DNA from: Rhizobium sp.
Lineage (GTDB): Bacteria; Pseudomonadota; Alphaproteobacteria; Rhizobiales; Rhizobiaceae
Assembly: GCA_027533385.1 (NCBI GenBank)
Contig: JAPZUE010000045.1
Coordinates: 1-44,819 of the forward strand
Direction of reading: 5' to 3'
Length of the DNA: 44,819 nt
Part shown: one piece after another, positions 7,947 to 16,615 of the stretch
Layout of the letters: each line of letters opens with the position of its first letter
Numbering within the stretch: position 1 is the first letter of the stretch
Notes under the pieces: model-generated
Told to the model about the DNA's origin: nothing
The model's database searches: none
Seen by the model: the letters and a program-made list of their open reading frames with translations, nothing else
Made by a program: the position numbers and the translations under genes

Positions 7947-8934
7947 GGTGAACCTGCATTCTGTAGCCAAGGCCTATGGGGAGACCCGGGCCGTCGATGA
8001 TCTGTCTCTGACGATCGAGGATGGCTCGTTCGTGGTTCTGCTCGGCCCAACCGGTGCCGGCAAGACGACCACGCTGCGGCTGATCGCCGGGCTGGAGACC
8101 GAAGACCGGGGGGAGATCCGGATTGGTGGCGAACTGGTCAATGGGCGCACACCGGCCGAACGCGACGTCGCCATGGTCTTCCAGCAATACTCGCTCTATC
8201 CGCACCTGACGGTCCGCGAGAACCTCGCCTTTCCCTTGAAGTCTCCGCGGCTGCGCACCCCTGCGGCAGAGATCGAGAGCAAGGTACGCGCGGTTGCCGA
8301 GACGCTGCGGATCTCCCACAAACTCGACAACAAGGCCACCGCACTTTCAGGCGGCGAGATGCAGCGCGTGTCGATCGGGCGGGCACTGGTGCGTAGTCCC
8401 CAGATCTACCTGATGGACGAGCCGCTGAGTTCACTCGATGCAAAACTGCGGGCAGACCTGCGCGTCGAGCTGAAGGGCATCCAGGCCAAATCCGGTGCGA
8501 CCCTTCTTTACGTGACGCATGATCAGATTGAGGCCATGACCATGGCAACGCATATCGGCGTTCTGCACCATGGCCGCCTTGTCCAGTTCGGGTCTCCAAG
8601 AGAGGTCTATGAGCGACCGGTAAGTCTTTATGCCGCTCAAAGGCTCGGCCAGCCGCGTATCAACGTATTGCCGGCCAGTCTCTTCCCGGCGACGCCACGA
8701 GGTGCCGTCAGCATCGGGCTTCGCCCGGAGCATATTCGTCAGGGGCAGGGCGAGGAAAGCATCGTCAGCCGTGTCGAGCGACTTGGCGACCAGACGCGAC
8801 TGCATCTGAATTTTCGCGGCCATTCGTTGATTACAGTGACGGATCCCCATACCGCCCTCGGTGAGGGCGACGTCGTCAAGATCGAACCTATAGATCCACT
8901 CTACTTCGATGCCGAAGGCATGCGATTGGCTTAA
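7939..8934 (+). CDS. ABC transporter ATPase, second subunit (MalK/UgpC type)
   Basis: A 331-residue ATPase with Walker A GPTGAGKTTT, signature LSGGEMQRVSIGRA, Walker B IYLMDEPLSSLD, H-loop LYVTHDQIEAM and a C-terminal TOBE-type domain (GLRPEHIRQ). I place the start at the GTG at 7939, which gives MAEVNLHSVAKAYGETRAVD and matches family N-termini; an upstream in-frame ATG would add 18 residues overlapping the first ATPase. The signature has E in place of Q. The two ATPases are clearly diverged paralogues rather than a recent duplication. Confidence 0.9.
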   Translation: MAEVNLHSVAKAYGETRAVDDLSLTIEDGSFVVLLGPTGAGKTTTLRLIAGLETEDRGEIRIGGELVNGRTPAERDVAMVFQQYSLYPHLTVRENLAFPLKSPRLRTPAAEIESKVRAVAETLRISHKLDNKATALSGGEMQRVSIGRALVRSPQIYLMDEPLSSLDAKLRADLRVELKGIQAKSGATLLYVTHDQIEAMTMATHIGVLHHGRLVQFGSPREVYERPVSLYAAQRLGQPRINVLPASLFPATPRGAVSIGLRPEHIRQGQGEESIVSRVERLGDQTRLHLNFRGHSLITVTDPHTALGEGDVVKIEPIDPLYFDAEGMRLA

Positions 8935-8945
8935 GGGAGCTTTCC

Positions 8946-10574
8946 ATGGCACAGTTCATAAACAAGAAGGAAGACGTCGTCATCGAGGCTCTCGAAGGGC
9001 TTCTCGCCACGTCGGGCGTGCCTCTCGCCCGTCTTGATGGCTATCCGCATATCCGCGTGGTGGTGCGCGCTGATTGGGATAAGTCGAAGGTGGCGCTGGT
9101 CTCTGGCGGCGGCTCAGGACACGAACCCGCGCATGCGGGTTTTGTCGGGCCCGGCATGCTTACGGCGGCGATCTGCGGCGATGTTTTCGCGTCTCCGAGT
9201 GTCGATGCGGTGCTGGCCGGCATTCTTGCGGTTACTGGTCCGGCGGGTTGTCTGCTGATCGTCAAGAACTACACCGGCGACCGCCTCAACTTCGGTCTTG
9301 CTGCGGAAAGGGCGCGCGCCTTCGGGCTGAATGTCGAAATGGTCATCGTCGATGACGATATCGCCCTTCCGGACCTTCCCCAGGCACGCGGTGTTGCCGG
9401 AACACTGTTCGTCCACAAGATCGCGGGGGCATTGGCAGAACAGGGCAAGGACCTGGACACGGTTGCGCAAGCGGCCAGGCGGGTGATCGCCGGAACGAAA
9501 AGCATCGGCATGTCTCTCGACACCTGCACGGTGCCGGGATCGCCGAAGGAGGATCGAATCCCCAAGGGGATGGCCGAGCTCGGGCTCGGTATCCATGGCG
9601 AGGCTGGCGTGGAACAGGTCGACTTTTCTGGCGCCCAATCGGCGATGTCTGCGGTCGTCCAGAAGCTCGGGGCTGTTATCGGAGACCGAAAAGTGGTGGC
9701 CCTGATCAACAATCTTGGCGGGACGTCAGTGCTTGAAATGTCTGTTCTGACCCACGAGCTGATCCGATCGGCAATTGGCGCCCACGTGGGCCATGTTGTC
9801 GGTCCGGCCGCGATGATGACGTCGCTCGACATGCGCGGTTTTTCCGTTTCGCTTTACGCTGCTGATGCGGAGGACTTGGCTTGCCTGGCTATGCCGGTCG
9901 GTCCGGCAGCCTGGCCCGGGCTGGCGAAAGTCGGTCCCGTGGCGGTTGCAGCACTTCCCGATGGCCTGACACCGATCATGCCGCTTGCGTCGAACCATCA
10001 GCCGACCCGTGACTTTCTGGCGGACTGCTGCCGCGTCATGATTGCTGCGGAACAGGATCTCAACGCACTCGATGCGAGGTCCGGCGATGGCGATACAGGG
10101 TCTACGCTTGCTGGCGCCGCCCGCGCCCTGGTCAGCGCCATGGATCGTCTGCCGCTTTCCGACCACACCCAGCTTTTGCGGGCGATCGGTCTCGAACTCA
10201 GCCAGACGATGGGCGGCTCATCCGGCGTCCTTCTCGCAATCTTCTTTGCAGCGGCGGGTGATGGGGCTTCAAGCGGCATGTCCATGCGCGAGGCCCTCAA
10301 AGCCGGTCTTGCCCGCATGCAGGAAATTGGAGGTGCAAGCGTCGGTGACCGTACGATGATCGATGCCTTGGCTCCGGCGCTGGATCAGTTGGGCGCCGGT
10401 CTGCCTGCTGCGGCGGAGGCTGCGCGAGCAGGCGCCGACAGGACGGCCAAGATGGCGCGCGCCAAAGCAGGTCGGGCCGCTTATGTCAACGCGCGACAAC
10501 TCGAGGGCAACAATGATCCAGGCGCCGAGGCCGTCGCTCGGCTGTTCGAGTTCCTGGCGCGTCGGGCGGGCTGA
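8946..10574 (+). CDS. dhaKL: ATP-dependent dihydroxyacetone kinase, fused DhaK-DhaL
   Basis: This 542-residue protein joins a DhaK domain (residues about 5-330) to a DhaL domain (about 350-540). DhaK shows SGGGSGHEPAHAGFVG (residues 53-68) and the histidine that binds dihydroxyacetone covalently in GLGIHGEAG (His217). DhaL shows the Mg-nucleotide aspartates as DARSGDGDTGST (Asp376, Asp381, Asp383). The fusion identifies the ATP-using type, not the phosphotransferase-dependent DhaKLM system. It would convert dihydroxyacetone, or a related ketotriose, into the glycolytic phosphate. The gene begins 11 bases after the second ATPase and ends the operon, so the transporter most likely imports dihydroxyacetone or a compound oxidised to it. 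No dehydrogenase is in the operon. Confidence 0.9.
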   Translation: MAQFINKKEDVVIEALEGLLATSGVPLARLDGYPHIRVVVRADWDKSKVALVSGGGSGHEPAHAGFVGPGMLTAAICGDVFASPSVDAVLAGILAVTGPAGCLLIVKNYTGDRLNFGLAAERARAFGLNVEMVIVDDDIALPDLPQARGVAGTLFVHKIAGALAEQGKDLDTVAQAARRVIAGTKSIGMSLDTCTVPGSPKEDRIPKGMAELGLGIHGEAGVEQVDFSGAQSAMSAVVQKLGAVIGDRKVVALINNLGGTSVLEMSVLTHELIRSAIGAHVGHVVGPAAMMTSLDMRGFSVSLYAADAEDLACLAMPVGPAAWPGLAKVGPVAVAALPDGLTPIMPLASNHQPTRDFLADCCRVMIAAEQDLNALDARSGDGDTGSTLAGAARALVSAMDRLPLSDHTQLLRAIGLELSQTMGGSSGVLLAIFFAAAGDGASSGMSMREALKAGLARMQEIGGASVGDRTMIDALAPALDQLGAGLPAAAEAARAGADRTAKMARAKAGRAAYVNARQLEGNNDPGAEAVARLFEFLARRAG

Positions 10575-10588
10575 TCGTCCGGCAGCAA

Positions 10589-10614
10589 ACGCTCCTATCA
10601 TGTCCCCGGAGCGT
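10589..10614. terminator. weak hairpin between converging dhaKL and response regulator genes
   Basis: ACGCTCC (10589-10595) and GGAGCGT (10608-10614) form a 7-bp stem with a 12-base loop. There is no T tract on either strand. It may act as a bidirectional end for the two converging transcripts, but the support is positional only. Confidence 0.3.
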
Positions 10615-10648
10615 CCGAGGTCGCGACGAGGGCATGGCCCGGCTGGTG

Positions 10649-11569
10649 TCATTCCCGCCAGAGCACGCGGACGGCTAGAGTGGCTGCGGAGGTGCGCTTC
10701 TCCACGGCCAGCTTGTTGAAGATCTGTTCCATGTGCTTGTTCACGGTGCGTGGTGACATCTCCAGGATATCGGCAATTTCCTTGTTGGACTTGCCATGGG
10801 CCACCCAAAGGAGAACCTCCGCCTCGCGCAGGGTCAGGCCGAAGGCTCTTGCCAGCTGTTCCTCGTCGGCGCCGCGGTGGCGGTCCACCAGCCGCAGCAG
10901 GATTTCGTCGTTCTGGCCTTCTGTCAGGCGGCGGAATTCGATGTCGTGACCGAGGCGTGCGTAATGGAAGATGTTGGGATTGCCGCCTATGTCGTTTCCT
11001 GCGCCGTCGGCCAGCCAGGACAGGATCTCCAGTGGTAGATAGCTATTGGTATCGGCACGAATCCCGACCTTGGCCAAGAGATCCGATGCCTGGGGTGTCG
11101 ACCAGGCGATCAAGCCGTTGGGGTCGCAGGCGACGATCCAGCGGCCGGTGGAATCGAGCGCGTGGCGGGCCGAACGGGACCGTTTGGCATTGCTCAGATG
11201 GACGCGCATACGGGCAAAAAGCTGATCGAGCAGGATCGGCTTGACGACAAAATCCACGCCTCCCGAGGCAAGCGCCTTCACGACATGCTCGTTCTCGTTG
11301 AAGCCGGTCATGAAGATCACCGGCAGGTCTTCAAAACCTCGCGCCGCCTTGAGGATCCGGCAGGTTTCAAAACCATCCAGTCCCGGCATCATCGCATCCA
11401 TCAGCACGATGTCCGGAAGCTTGGAATTGGCCATGGAAATGGCAGACCGGCCGCTGTTGGATGTGTGGACCTCAAGCCCCTCCAGGCTCAGGGCGTCCGA
11501 TAGCATGGCGAGTGCCTCGCTGGAATCGTCTACAATCAGAACGCGGCTGCCGTCGAACGTGTCAGGCAT
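10649..11569 (-). CDS. response regulator with LuxR-type output domain, partner of the permease-kinase
   Basis: The 306-residue protein has a receiver domain at residues 8-125 with acidic pair Asp14-Asp15, phospho-acceptor Asp58 (DIVLMDAMMPG), Thr88 and Lys110 (FVVKP). A middle region of about 100 residues (130-235) looks like a degenerate PAS-type domain (WIVACDPNGLIAWS). A LuxR helix-turn-helix follows at about 243-300 (LTLREAEVLLWVAHGKSNKE). Such a middle domain is unusual, as most NarL/FixJ-type regulators run receiver to LuxR directly. The gene overlaps the end of the kinase gene by eight bases, so the two are translationally coupled. It probably activates the divergent amide transporter-formamidase operon. 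Its DNA site is not known; a 14-bp palindrome at 15019 is one candidate. Confidence 0.9.
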   Translation of the reverse strand: MPDTFDGSRVLIVDDSSEALAMLSDALSLEGLEVHTSNSGRSAISMANSKLPDIVLMDAMMPGLDGFETCRILKAARGFEDLPVIFMTGFNENEHVVKALASGGVDFVVKPILLDQLFARMRVHLSNAKRSRSARHALDSTGRWIVACDPNGLIAWSTPQASDLLAKVGIRADTNSYLPLEILSWLADGAGNDIGGNPNIFHYARLGHDIEFRRLTEGQNDEILLRLVDRHRGADEEQLARAFGLTLREAEVLLWVAHGKSNKEIADILEMSPRTVNKHMEQIFNKLAVEKRTSAATLAVRVLWRE

Positions 11570-14500
11570 GGTTCCTGGTATCCTCGATGATCGCCAGGAA
11601 CTCGCGCATGCGATAGTTCGTGGCCAGTTGGCGCATATGTCGGCAGAAACGCTCCGTACCCGGCGTCGAGATCTCCAGGTCGTTCAGCATCGCTTCGATC
11701 GAGCGGACGAATCCTGTCTCTCCCAGCGTCCTGAGTTGCTGCAGCTTGTGCGCGTCGGGCAGCTCGTCTGCGGTGAACGATGGGCGCTGGGATGTCTCCA
11801 CATGGACCCCATCATCAAGGATCCAGGTCAGCGGAATGAGTGTCGCCAGACGTTCGAACAGGCCTTCGAAGTTGAAGGGCTTGATCAGGTAGGAATCAAA
11901 CAGCGGCGCGTATTCCGGCCTGGTGCGCTCTGTGCCGGCGTCGGCCGACAGAATGAGGATCGGCAGGTCACGACCGTAGCGCTGGCGGATGCGCCGGGCG
12001 ACGTCCCAGCCGGACATGCTGGGCATCGCAAGGTCGAGAATGACGATGTCCGGGCGGTGCAGGGCAAGGGTCGAGAGGCAGGCCGGACCGTCGTTTACGG
12101 TGACCACCGAAAAACCGAGCGGGGTCAGAACCTCCTCCATCAGCGCCCGCTGTGTGGCATCGTCATCGGCGACCAGGATCATCCTGCGGCGACCTTCATA
12201 ACCAGCCACGGCGAGCGCCGGTGCCGCCAGGTCATCGGGCCTCTGGGCCTCCGACAGCATCAGGCGGATGGTGAACTGGGTGCCCTTGCCAGGCTGGCTT
12301 GTCAGCTTCAGGTCGCCGCCCATGATCTCGACGAGCAGCCGGGTGATCGTCAGGCCCAGACCGGTGCCGGGCGGCTGGGTCTGGTCGACGGGTTGCTCGG
12401 CCCGTTCGAAGGGGAGGAAAATCCGCTCCAAATCCTGTGGCTTGATGCCGACGCCGGTATCCTCAATGTCGAAGGTGGCGACCTGGCCGCGATAGGACAG
12501 CGTGAAGCAGACATGTCCCCGATGGGTGAACTTGATGGCGTTGGACAACAGGTTGATCAGTACCTGCCGCAGCCGTTTCTCGTCGGTATAGACATAATCC
12601 GGAATGGGCGAGGTGGCACGAAACTCGAAACTGATGCCCTTTGCCTGGGCCTGAAGGCTGAACATGTCCACGATCTGGTCGAGGAAGGGGCCAAGCGCAA
12701 TCTTGTGACGGTAGATCTCGAACTTGCCGGCTTCGATCTTCGAGATGTCGAGCAGGCCCTCGATCATGTCGGCAAGGTGCTCGCCGCTGCGTTTGATGGT
12801 GCGGGCGGCATTGTGGACGAAGTTTGGCATGCCCTGCTGACGCTCGAGAACCTGCGCATAACCAAGGATCGCGGTGAGCGGCGTGCGCAGTTCGTGACTC
12901 AGGCCGACGACGTATTTGCTTTTGGCAAGGTTCGCCGATTCCGCAGCCTCCTTGGCCTTCTGCAGCTGCCGGTCGGTTTCCTCATGTGCCCGGATCTCAT
13001 CCATCAGCAGCCTGGTATGGCGACTGGCCTCCTCCTCGGCGAAGTCGCGACTTTCCTGAGCCAGCACGAAGAGCCAGGTGACGATGCCGGCAAGGATGAA
13101 GAGGATGATGTAGAGCTTCCATAGCTCGAAGCCGATCAGTTCGGCAGCATCCGGATACTCGATCGTGCTCTGGAAGTGGATGAGCCAGAAGACACTGCCC
13201 ATGAAGGCATTCACCACCGTGAAGAGAGCGATATAGCGCATTACGCTGCCATGGACCGCCTCGGCCATCCTGGCCGGCAGCCAGGCGCGGGCGACGGCCT
13301 TTGCCTGCTGGCTGAAGCGTGCGTCGGTCTTGCAGATGTCGTGGCAGCGCGCATCGAGCGAGCAGCACAGCGAGCAGATCGGTCCCGAATAGGCCGGGCA
13401 GTGTGCCATGTCCTCCCGGTCGAATTTCAGCTCGCAGATCGAACATCCCGCATGGCCCAAAGCGTCGGCATGAACGCTGCTGGTTCTCGCGATGTAATAG
13501 CGCCCGCCCGTGAGCTTGGCGATCAACGGTACGAGCACGAAGGGCAGGACAAGTGCGACATAGACGTAGATCTTGGTGGCCAGCTCGCCGAGGAGTCCGC
13601 CATAAGCTGCGAAGGCGGCAAACGCTGCGATCGTCATCGAGCCGAAACCGACCGGGTTGATGTCGTAGAGATGCGCTCGCTTGAACTCGATGATCGGCGG
13701 CGACAGGCCGAGAGGCTTGGCGATCATCAGGTCGGCGGCGATGGACGCAGTCCAGGCGATGGCGACGATGGAATAGAGGCCCAGCACAGTCTCCAGCGCC
13801 TTGTAGATGCCGAATTCCATCAGCAGCAGGCCGATCAGCACGTTGAACACGAGCCAGACGACGCGCCCCGGATGGCTATGGGTCAGGCGCGAAAAGAAAT
13901 TCGACCAGGCGATCGACCCGGCATAGGTATTCGTGACGTTGATCTTGACCTGGCAGATGACGACAAAGATGCCGGTGACGCCCAGCGCAAACTCTGGCGA
14001 GCCGAGCATCTGGCTGAACACGGTCAGATACATCTGTGTCGGATCGGAGGCGTCCTCGAAGGCAACGCCGTTTCTGAAGGCATAGAAGGCCAGGAACGAG
14101 CCCGCCAGGATCTTCAGCCCGCCGATGACGATCCAGCCGGGGCCCGCGCTTAGAAGCGCGACCCACCACCGGACCCTGTTTTGCGCGGTCTTGCGCGGCA
14201 GGAAGCGCAGATAATCGACCTGTTCGCCGATCTGCGCCGCCAGCGAGAAGACCACGGCCGAGCAGAGACCGAAGAGCGCGATATCGAAGCTATGGTCGAC
14301 CGGGCCCAAGAGACCGGTATAGCCGGTCCAGTCGCGCACTGGCTCAAGCCCCTGAGCTGCGATGAAGACGAAGGGGGCAAGCTGCAGCACCACCCAGAAT
14401 GGTTGCGACCATGCCTGGAACCGACTGATGAAGGTCACCCCGTGGGTGACCAGGGGAATGATGGCGACCGCACTGACGATATAGCCGATCGTCAGCGGCA

Positions 14501-14939
14501 GTCCCGTGATCAATTCCAGCGCCTTGGCGATGATCGCCGCCTCGATGGCGAAGAAGAGGAAGGTGAAGCAGGCATAGATCAGTGAGGTCACGGTGGAGCC
14601 GAGATAACCGAAACCGGCGCCGCGGGTCAGAAGATCGATGTCCACGCCGTAGCGGGCGGCGCTGTAGGCAATCGGGATGCCGATGACCAGCATGACCGAG
14701 CACGCAACCAGGATCGCAAGCGTTGCATTGGTGAAGCCGTAGCTCAGGGTGATGGCCCCACCGATCGCTTCCAGCGCCAGGAAGGAGATCGCACCCAGCG
14801 CCGTGTTGGCGATCCGACCCGGCGAGAAACGACGCACCTCGTGCGCGGTGAAGCGCAGGGCGTAGTCCTCCAATGTCTGGTTGGCGACCCACTTGTTGTA
14901 GGTCCGCCGAATTCTGAGAATCCGTTCGGCCTGGTTCAA
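11562..14939 (-). CDS. hybrid histidine kinase with an NCS1-type permease as sensor domain
   Basis: With the TTG start at 14939 (AGGGGG five bases upstream) this is a 1125-residue protein; an in-frame ATG at 15188 would add 83 residues that look random. Order: cytoplasmic N-terminus (YNKWVANQTLEDYALRFTA); nucleobase:cation symporter-1-like transport domain with about 12 helices (residues 20-490); a cysteine-rich segment with CSICELKF and CSLCCSLDARC (about 499-536); two further helices (about 568-588 and 608-629); a coiled linker; HisKA with phosphorylatable His682 in GLSHELRTP; HATPase with N box NLLSNAIKF and GTGLGL; a receiver with Asp969 (VILDLAMPSMSG) and Lys1020; and an 85-residue tail. 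The layout parallels CbrA-type kinases, which carry a solute-symporter domain, but here the transport module is NCS1-like. Next to an amide/urea uptake operon, it probably senses or transports a nitrogenous solute. Confidence 0.87.
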   Translation of the reverse strand: MNQAERILRIRRTYNKWVANQTLEDYALRFTAHEVRRFSPGRIANTALGAISFLALEAIGGAITLSYGFTNATLAILVACSVMLVIGIPIAYSAARYGVDIDLLTRGAGFGYLGSTVTSLIYACFTFLFFAIEAAIIAKALELITGLPLTIGYIVSAVAIIPLVTHGVTFISRFQAWSQPFWVVLQLAPFVFIAAQGLEPVRDWTGYTGLLGPVDHSFDIALFGLCSAVVFSLAAQIGEQVDYLRFLPRKTAQNRVRWWVALLSAGPGWIVIGGLKILAGSFLAFYAFRNGVAFEDASDPTQMYLTVFSQMLGSPEFALGVTGIFVVICQVKINVTNTYAGSIAWSNFFSRLTHSHPGRVVWLVFNVLIGLLLMEFGIYKALETVLGLYSIVAIAWTASIAADLMIAKPLGLSPPIIEFKRAHLYDINPVGFGSMTIAAFAAFAAYGGLLGELATKIYVYVALVLPFVLVPLIAKLTGGRYYIARTSSVHADALGHAGCSICELKFDREDMAHCPAYSGPICSLCCSLDARCHDICKTDARFSQQAKAVARAWLPARMAEAVHGSVMRYIALFTVVNAFMGSVFWLIHFQSTIEYPDAAELIGFELWKLYIILFILAGIVTWLFVLAQESRDFAEEEASRHTRLLMDEIRAHEETDRQLQKAKEAAESANLAKSKYVVGLSHELRTPLTAILGYAQVLERQQGMPNFVHNAARTIKRSGEHLADMIEGLLDISKIEAGKFEIYRHKIALGPFLDQIVDMFSLQAQAKGISFEFRATSPIPDYVYTDEKRLRQVLINLLSNAIKFTHRGHVCFTLSYRGQVATFDIEDTGVGIKPQDLERIFLPFERAEQPVDQTQPPGTGLGLTITRLLVEIMGGDLKLTSQPGKGTQFTIRLMLSEAQRPDDLAAPALAVAGYEGRRRMILVADDDATQRALMEEVLTPLGFSVVTVNDGPACLSTLALHRPDIVILDLAMPSMSGWDVARRIRQRYGRDLPILILSADAGTERTRPEYAPLFDSYLIKPFNFEGLFERLATLIPLTWILDDGVHVETSQRPSFTADELPDAHKLQQLRTLGETGFVRSIEAMLNDLEISTPGTERFCRHMRQLATNYRMREFLAIIEDTRNHA

Positions 14940-15272
14940 TTCATCCCCCTGCGACCGGCGAGGCGGCCTGTCGCGCTCTGTGCCCCTGCTTTGGGAGGCA
15001 ATTCTCGTACCATTCGGGGAAATCGCGATTTCAGATCCTGGCGCCAGACCTTGCGGGTCAAATGAACCGATGACGCAGGCTCTTGTTTTTTCTTGGTTTC
15101 CCGAACGGATCGCCTCTGTTGACGGAAACCATAAGGGACAAAGACCCGGGTGGGTATACGTCAAACGCTCCATTGTTGCGTTGCACAAATTGCGACGAAT
15201 TTACCGCCAGTTGGCCGGTTCAATTGCTGCCAGCCCCGCCGCAACCCTCCTAGAACGATGAAGAGGCACGCC
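14940..15272. other. 333-bp divergent control region between permease-kinase and amide operon
   Basis: This region must hold promoters for both the kinase-regulator pair and urtA. It contains a 14-bp palindrome (15019-15032) and an AT-richer stretch near 15080-15095. I find no sigma-54 promoter with correct spacing and no convincing sigma-70 pair by eye. No gene is supported in it. Confidence 0.55.
15019..15032. promoter_or_regulatory. 14-bp perfect palindrome, candidate response-regulator site
   Basis: GAAATCG-CGATTTC is perfectly symmetrical and lies between the divergent kinase and urtA genes. LuxR-type regulators bind as dimers to such sites. Only a single copy is seen, so the assignment is tentative. 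Confidence 0.35.
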
Positions 15273-16535
15273 ATGTCTGACGACCCCAAGACCCCACAGA
15301 TGAGCATCAGTCGCCGAGCCCTGCTTGCGGGCGTGGCATCGATCCCGCTGCTTGCCGCCCTGAATACACCGCTGCTTGCACAGGACACGTCCACCGCGGC
15401 GGTCAATACAACGGGCCTTGCCGTGACCGACGACACGGTCAAGGTTGGCATCCTGCACTCCGTCACCGGCACCATGGCGATTTCCGAAACCGGTTCCGTC
15501 CAGGCAGAGAAGCTCGCCATCGAGCAGATCAACGCCAGCGGCGGTATTCTCGGTCGAAAGATCGAGGTGATCCAGGAAGACGGTGCCTCCGACTGGCCGA
15601 CCTTTGCCGAAAAGGCGAAGAAGCTGCTTGTCGAGGACAAGGTCGCTGCCGTTTTCGGCTGCTGGACCTCGGCCTCGCGCAAGGCTGTTCTGCCGGTTTT
15701 CGAGCAGTATAACGGCATGCTCTACTATCCGACCTTCTACGAAGGGCTCGAGCAGTCGCCGAACGTCATCTACACCGGTCAGGAAGCGACCCAGCAGATT
15801 CTTGCCGGTATCGACTGGGTGGTGAAGGAGAAGGGTGCGAAGAGCTTCTATCTGCTCGGCTCCGACTATATCTGGCCGCGCACCTCCAACAAGATCGCCC
15901 GCAAGCATATCGAAAAGCTCGGCCTCGAAGTCGTCGGCGAGGAATACTACCCGCTCGGTCACACCCAGTTCAACTCGGTGATCAACAAGATCAAGCTGAA
16001 GAAGCCCGATGTGATCTATGCGATCGTTGTCGGCGGTTCGAACGTCGCATTCTACAAGCAGTTGAAGGCGGCCGGCATCGACATGACCAAGGAGAAGCCT
16101 CTGCTTCTCACGATCTCGGTCACCGAAGACGAGATCCTTGGCATCGGCGGGGAAAACATGGTCGGAGCCTATGCCGCCATGAAATACTTCCAGAGCCTGC
16201 CGAATGACAACAACAAGTCCTTCGTCGCCGAATTCAAGAAGATGTGGGGCGACAATATCGTCATAGGCGACGTGACCCAGGCCGCGTATCTCGGCCCCTG
16301 GCTGTGGAAGGCGGCGGTGGAGAAGGCCGGTTCCTTCGATATCGACAAGGTGCGCGCCGCTTCGCCAGGCATCGAGCTCACCACCGCTCCAGAAGGCTAT
16401 GTGAAGGTTCACGAGAACCACCACCTCTGGTCCAAGACCCGTATCGGACACGCCCGCGCCGACGGGCAGTACGACGTGGTTTACGAAACCACGGACCTGA
16501 TGGAGCCCGATCCGTTCCCGGAAGGCTATCAATAA
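15273..16535 (+). CDS. urtA: amide/urea ABC transporter substrate-binding protein (UrtA/FmdD-like)
   Basis: A 420-residue exported protein of the UrtA/AmiC branch of type I binding proteins. The N-terminus has twin arginines in SISRRALLAGVASIPLLAAL (residues 11-30), suggesting Tat export. The mature part starts near LAQDTSTAAV. GCWTSASRKAVLPVFEQYNG and YIWPRTSNKIARKH are hallmark segments of urea/short-chain amide binders. The ATG at 15273 has AGAGG upstream and gives a normal Tat leader; an ATG 15 bases earlier is possible. It leads an operon with two permeases, two ATPases and formamidase, so the ligand is more likely formamide or another short amide than urea itself; no urease genes are present. 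A terminator-like hairpin follows. Confidence 0.88.
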   Translation: MSDDPKTPQMSISRRALLAGVASIPLLAALNTPLLAQDTSTAAVNTTGLAVTDDTVKVGILHSVTGTMAISETGSVQAEKLAIEQINASGGILGRKIEVIQEDGASDWPTFAEKAKKLLVEDKVAAVFGCWTSASRKAVLPVFEQYNGMLYYPTFYEGLEQSPNVIYTGQEATQQILAGIDWVVKEKGAKSFYLLGSDYIWPRTSNKIARKHIEKLGLEVVGEEYYPLGHTQFNSVINKIKLKKPDVIYAIVVGGSNVAFYKQLKAAGIDMTKEKPLLLTISVTEDEILGIGGENMVGAYAAMKYFQSLPNDNNKSFVAEFKKMWGDNIVIGDVTQAAYLGPWLWKAAVEKAGSFDIDKVRAASPGIELTTAPEGYVKVHENHHLWSKTRIGHARADGQYDVVYETTDLMEPDPFPEGYQ

Positions 16536-16554
16536 GCCTCGTTCCCCGCCTGGA

Positions 16555-16580
16555 GGGCCGGCCTCGCCGGCCCCTTTTTT
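16555..16580 (+). terminator. intrinsic-terminator-like attenuator after urtA
   Basis: GGGCCGGC (16555-16562), loop CTC, GCCGGCCC (16566-16573), then one C and six T residues make a textbook intrinsic terminator. Because urtB follows only 36 bases later with no obvious promoter, it is probably a partial terminator that gives a high ratio of binding protein to membrane components. Confidence 0.85.
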
Positions 16581-16615
16581 CCCGAACGTCTTTCGAGGGC
16601 ATGCGAGGTGACGCA

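Noticed and set aside
15039..15054. TGGCGCCAGACCTTGC as a sigma-54 promoter for urtA
   Set aside because: The GG to GC spacing is one base too long and the hexamer departs from TGGCAC.
14940..15188. N-terminal extension of the permease-kinase to an ATG at 15188
   Set aside because: The extra 83 residues look random and have no ribosome binding site, while TTG at 14939 has AGGGGG and a family-like N-terminus.
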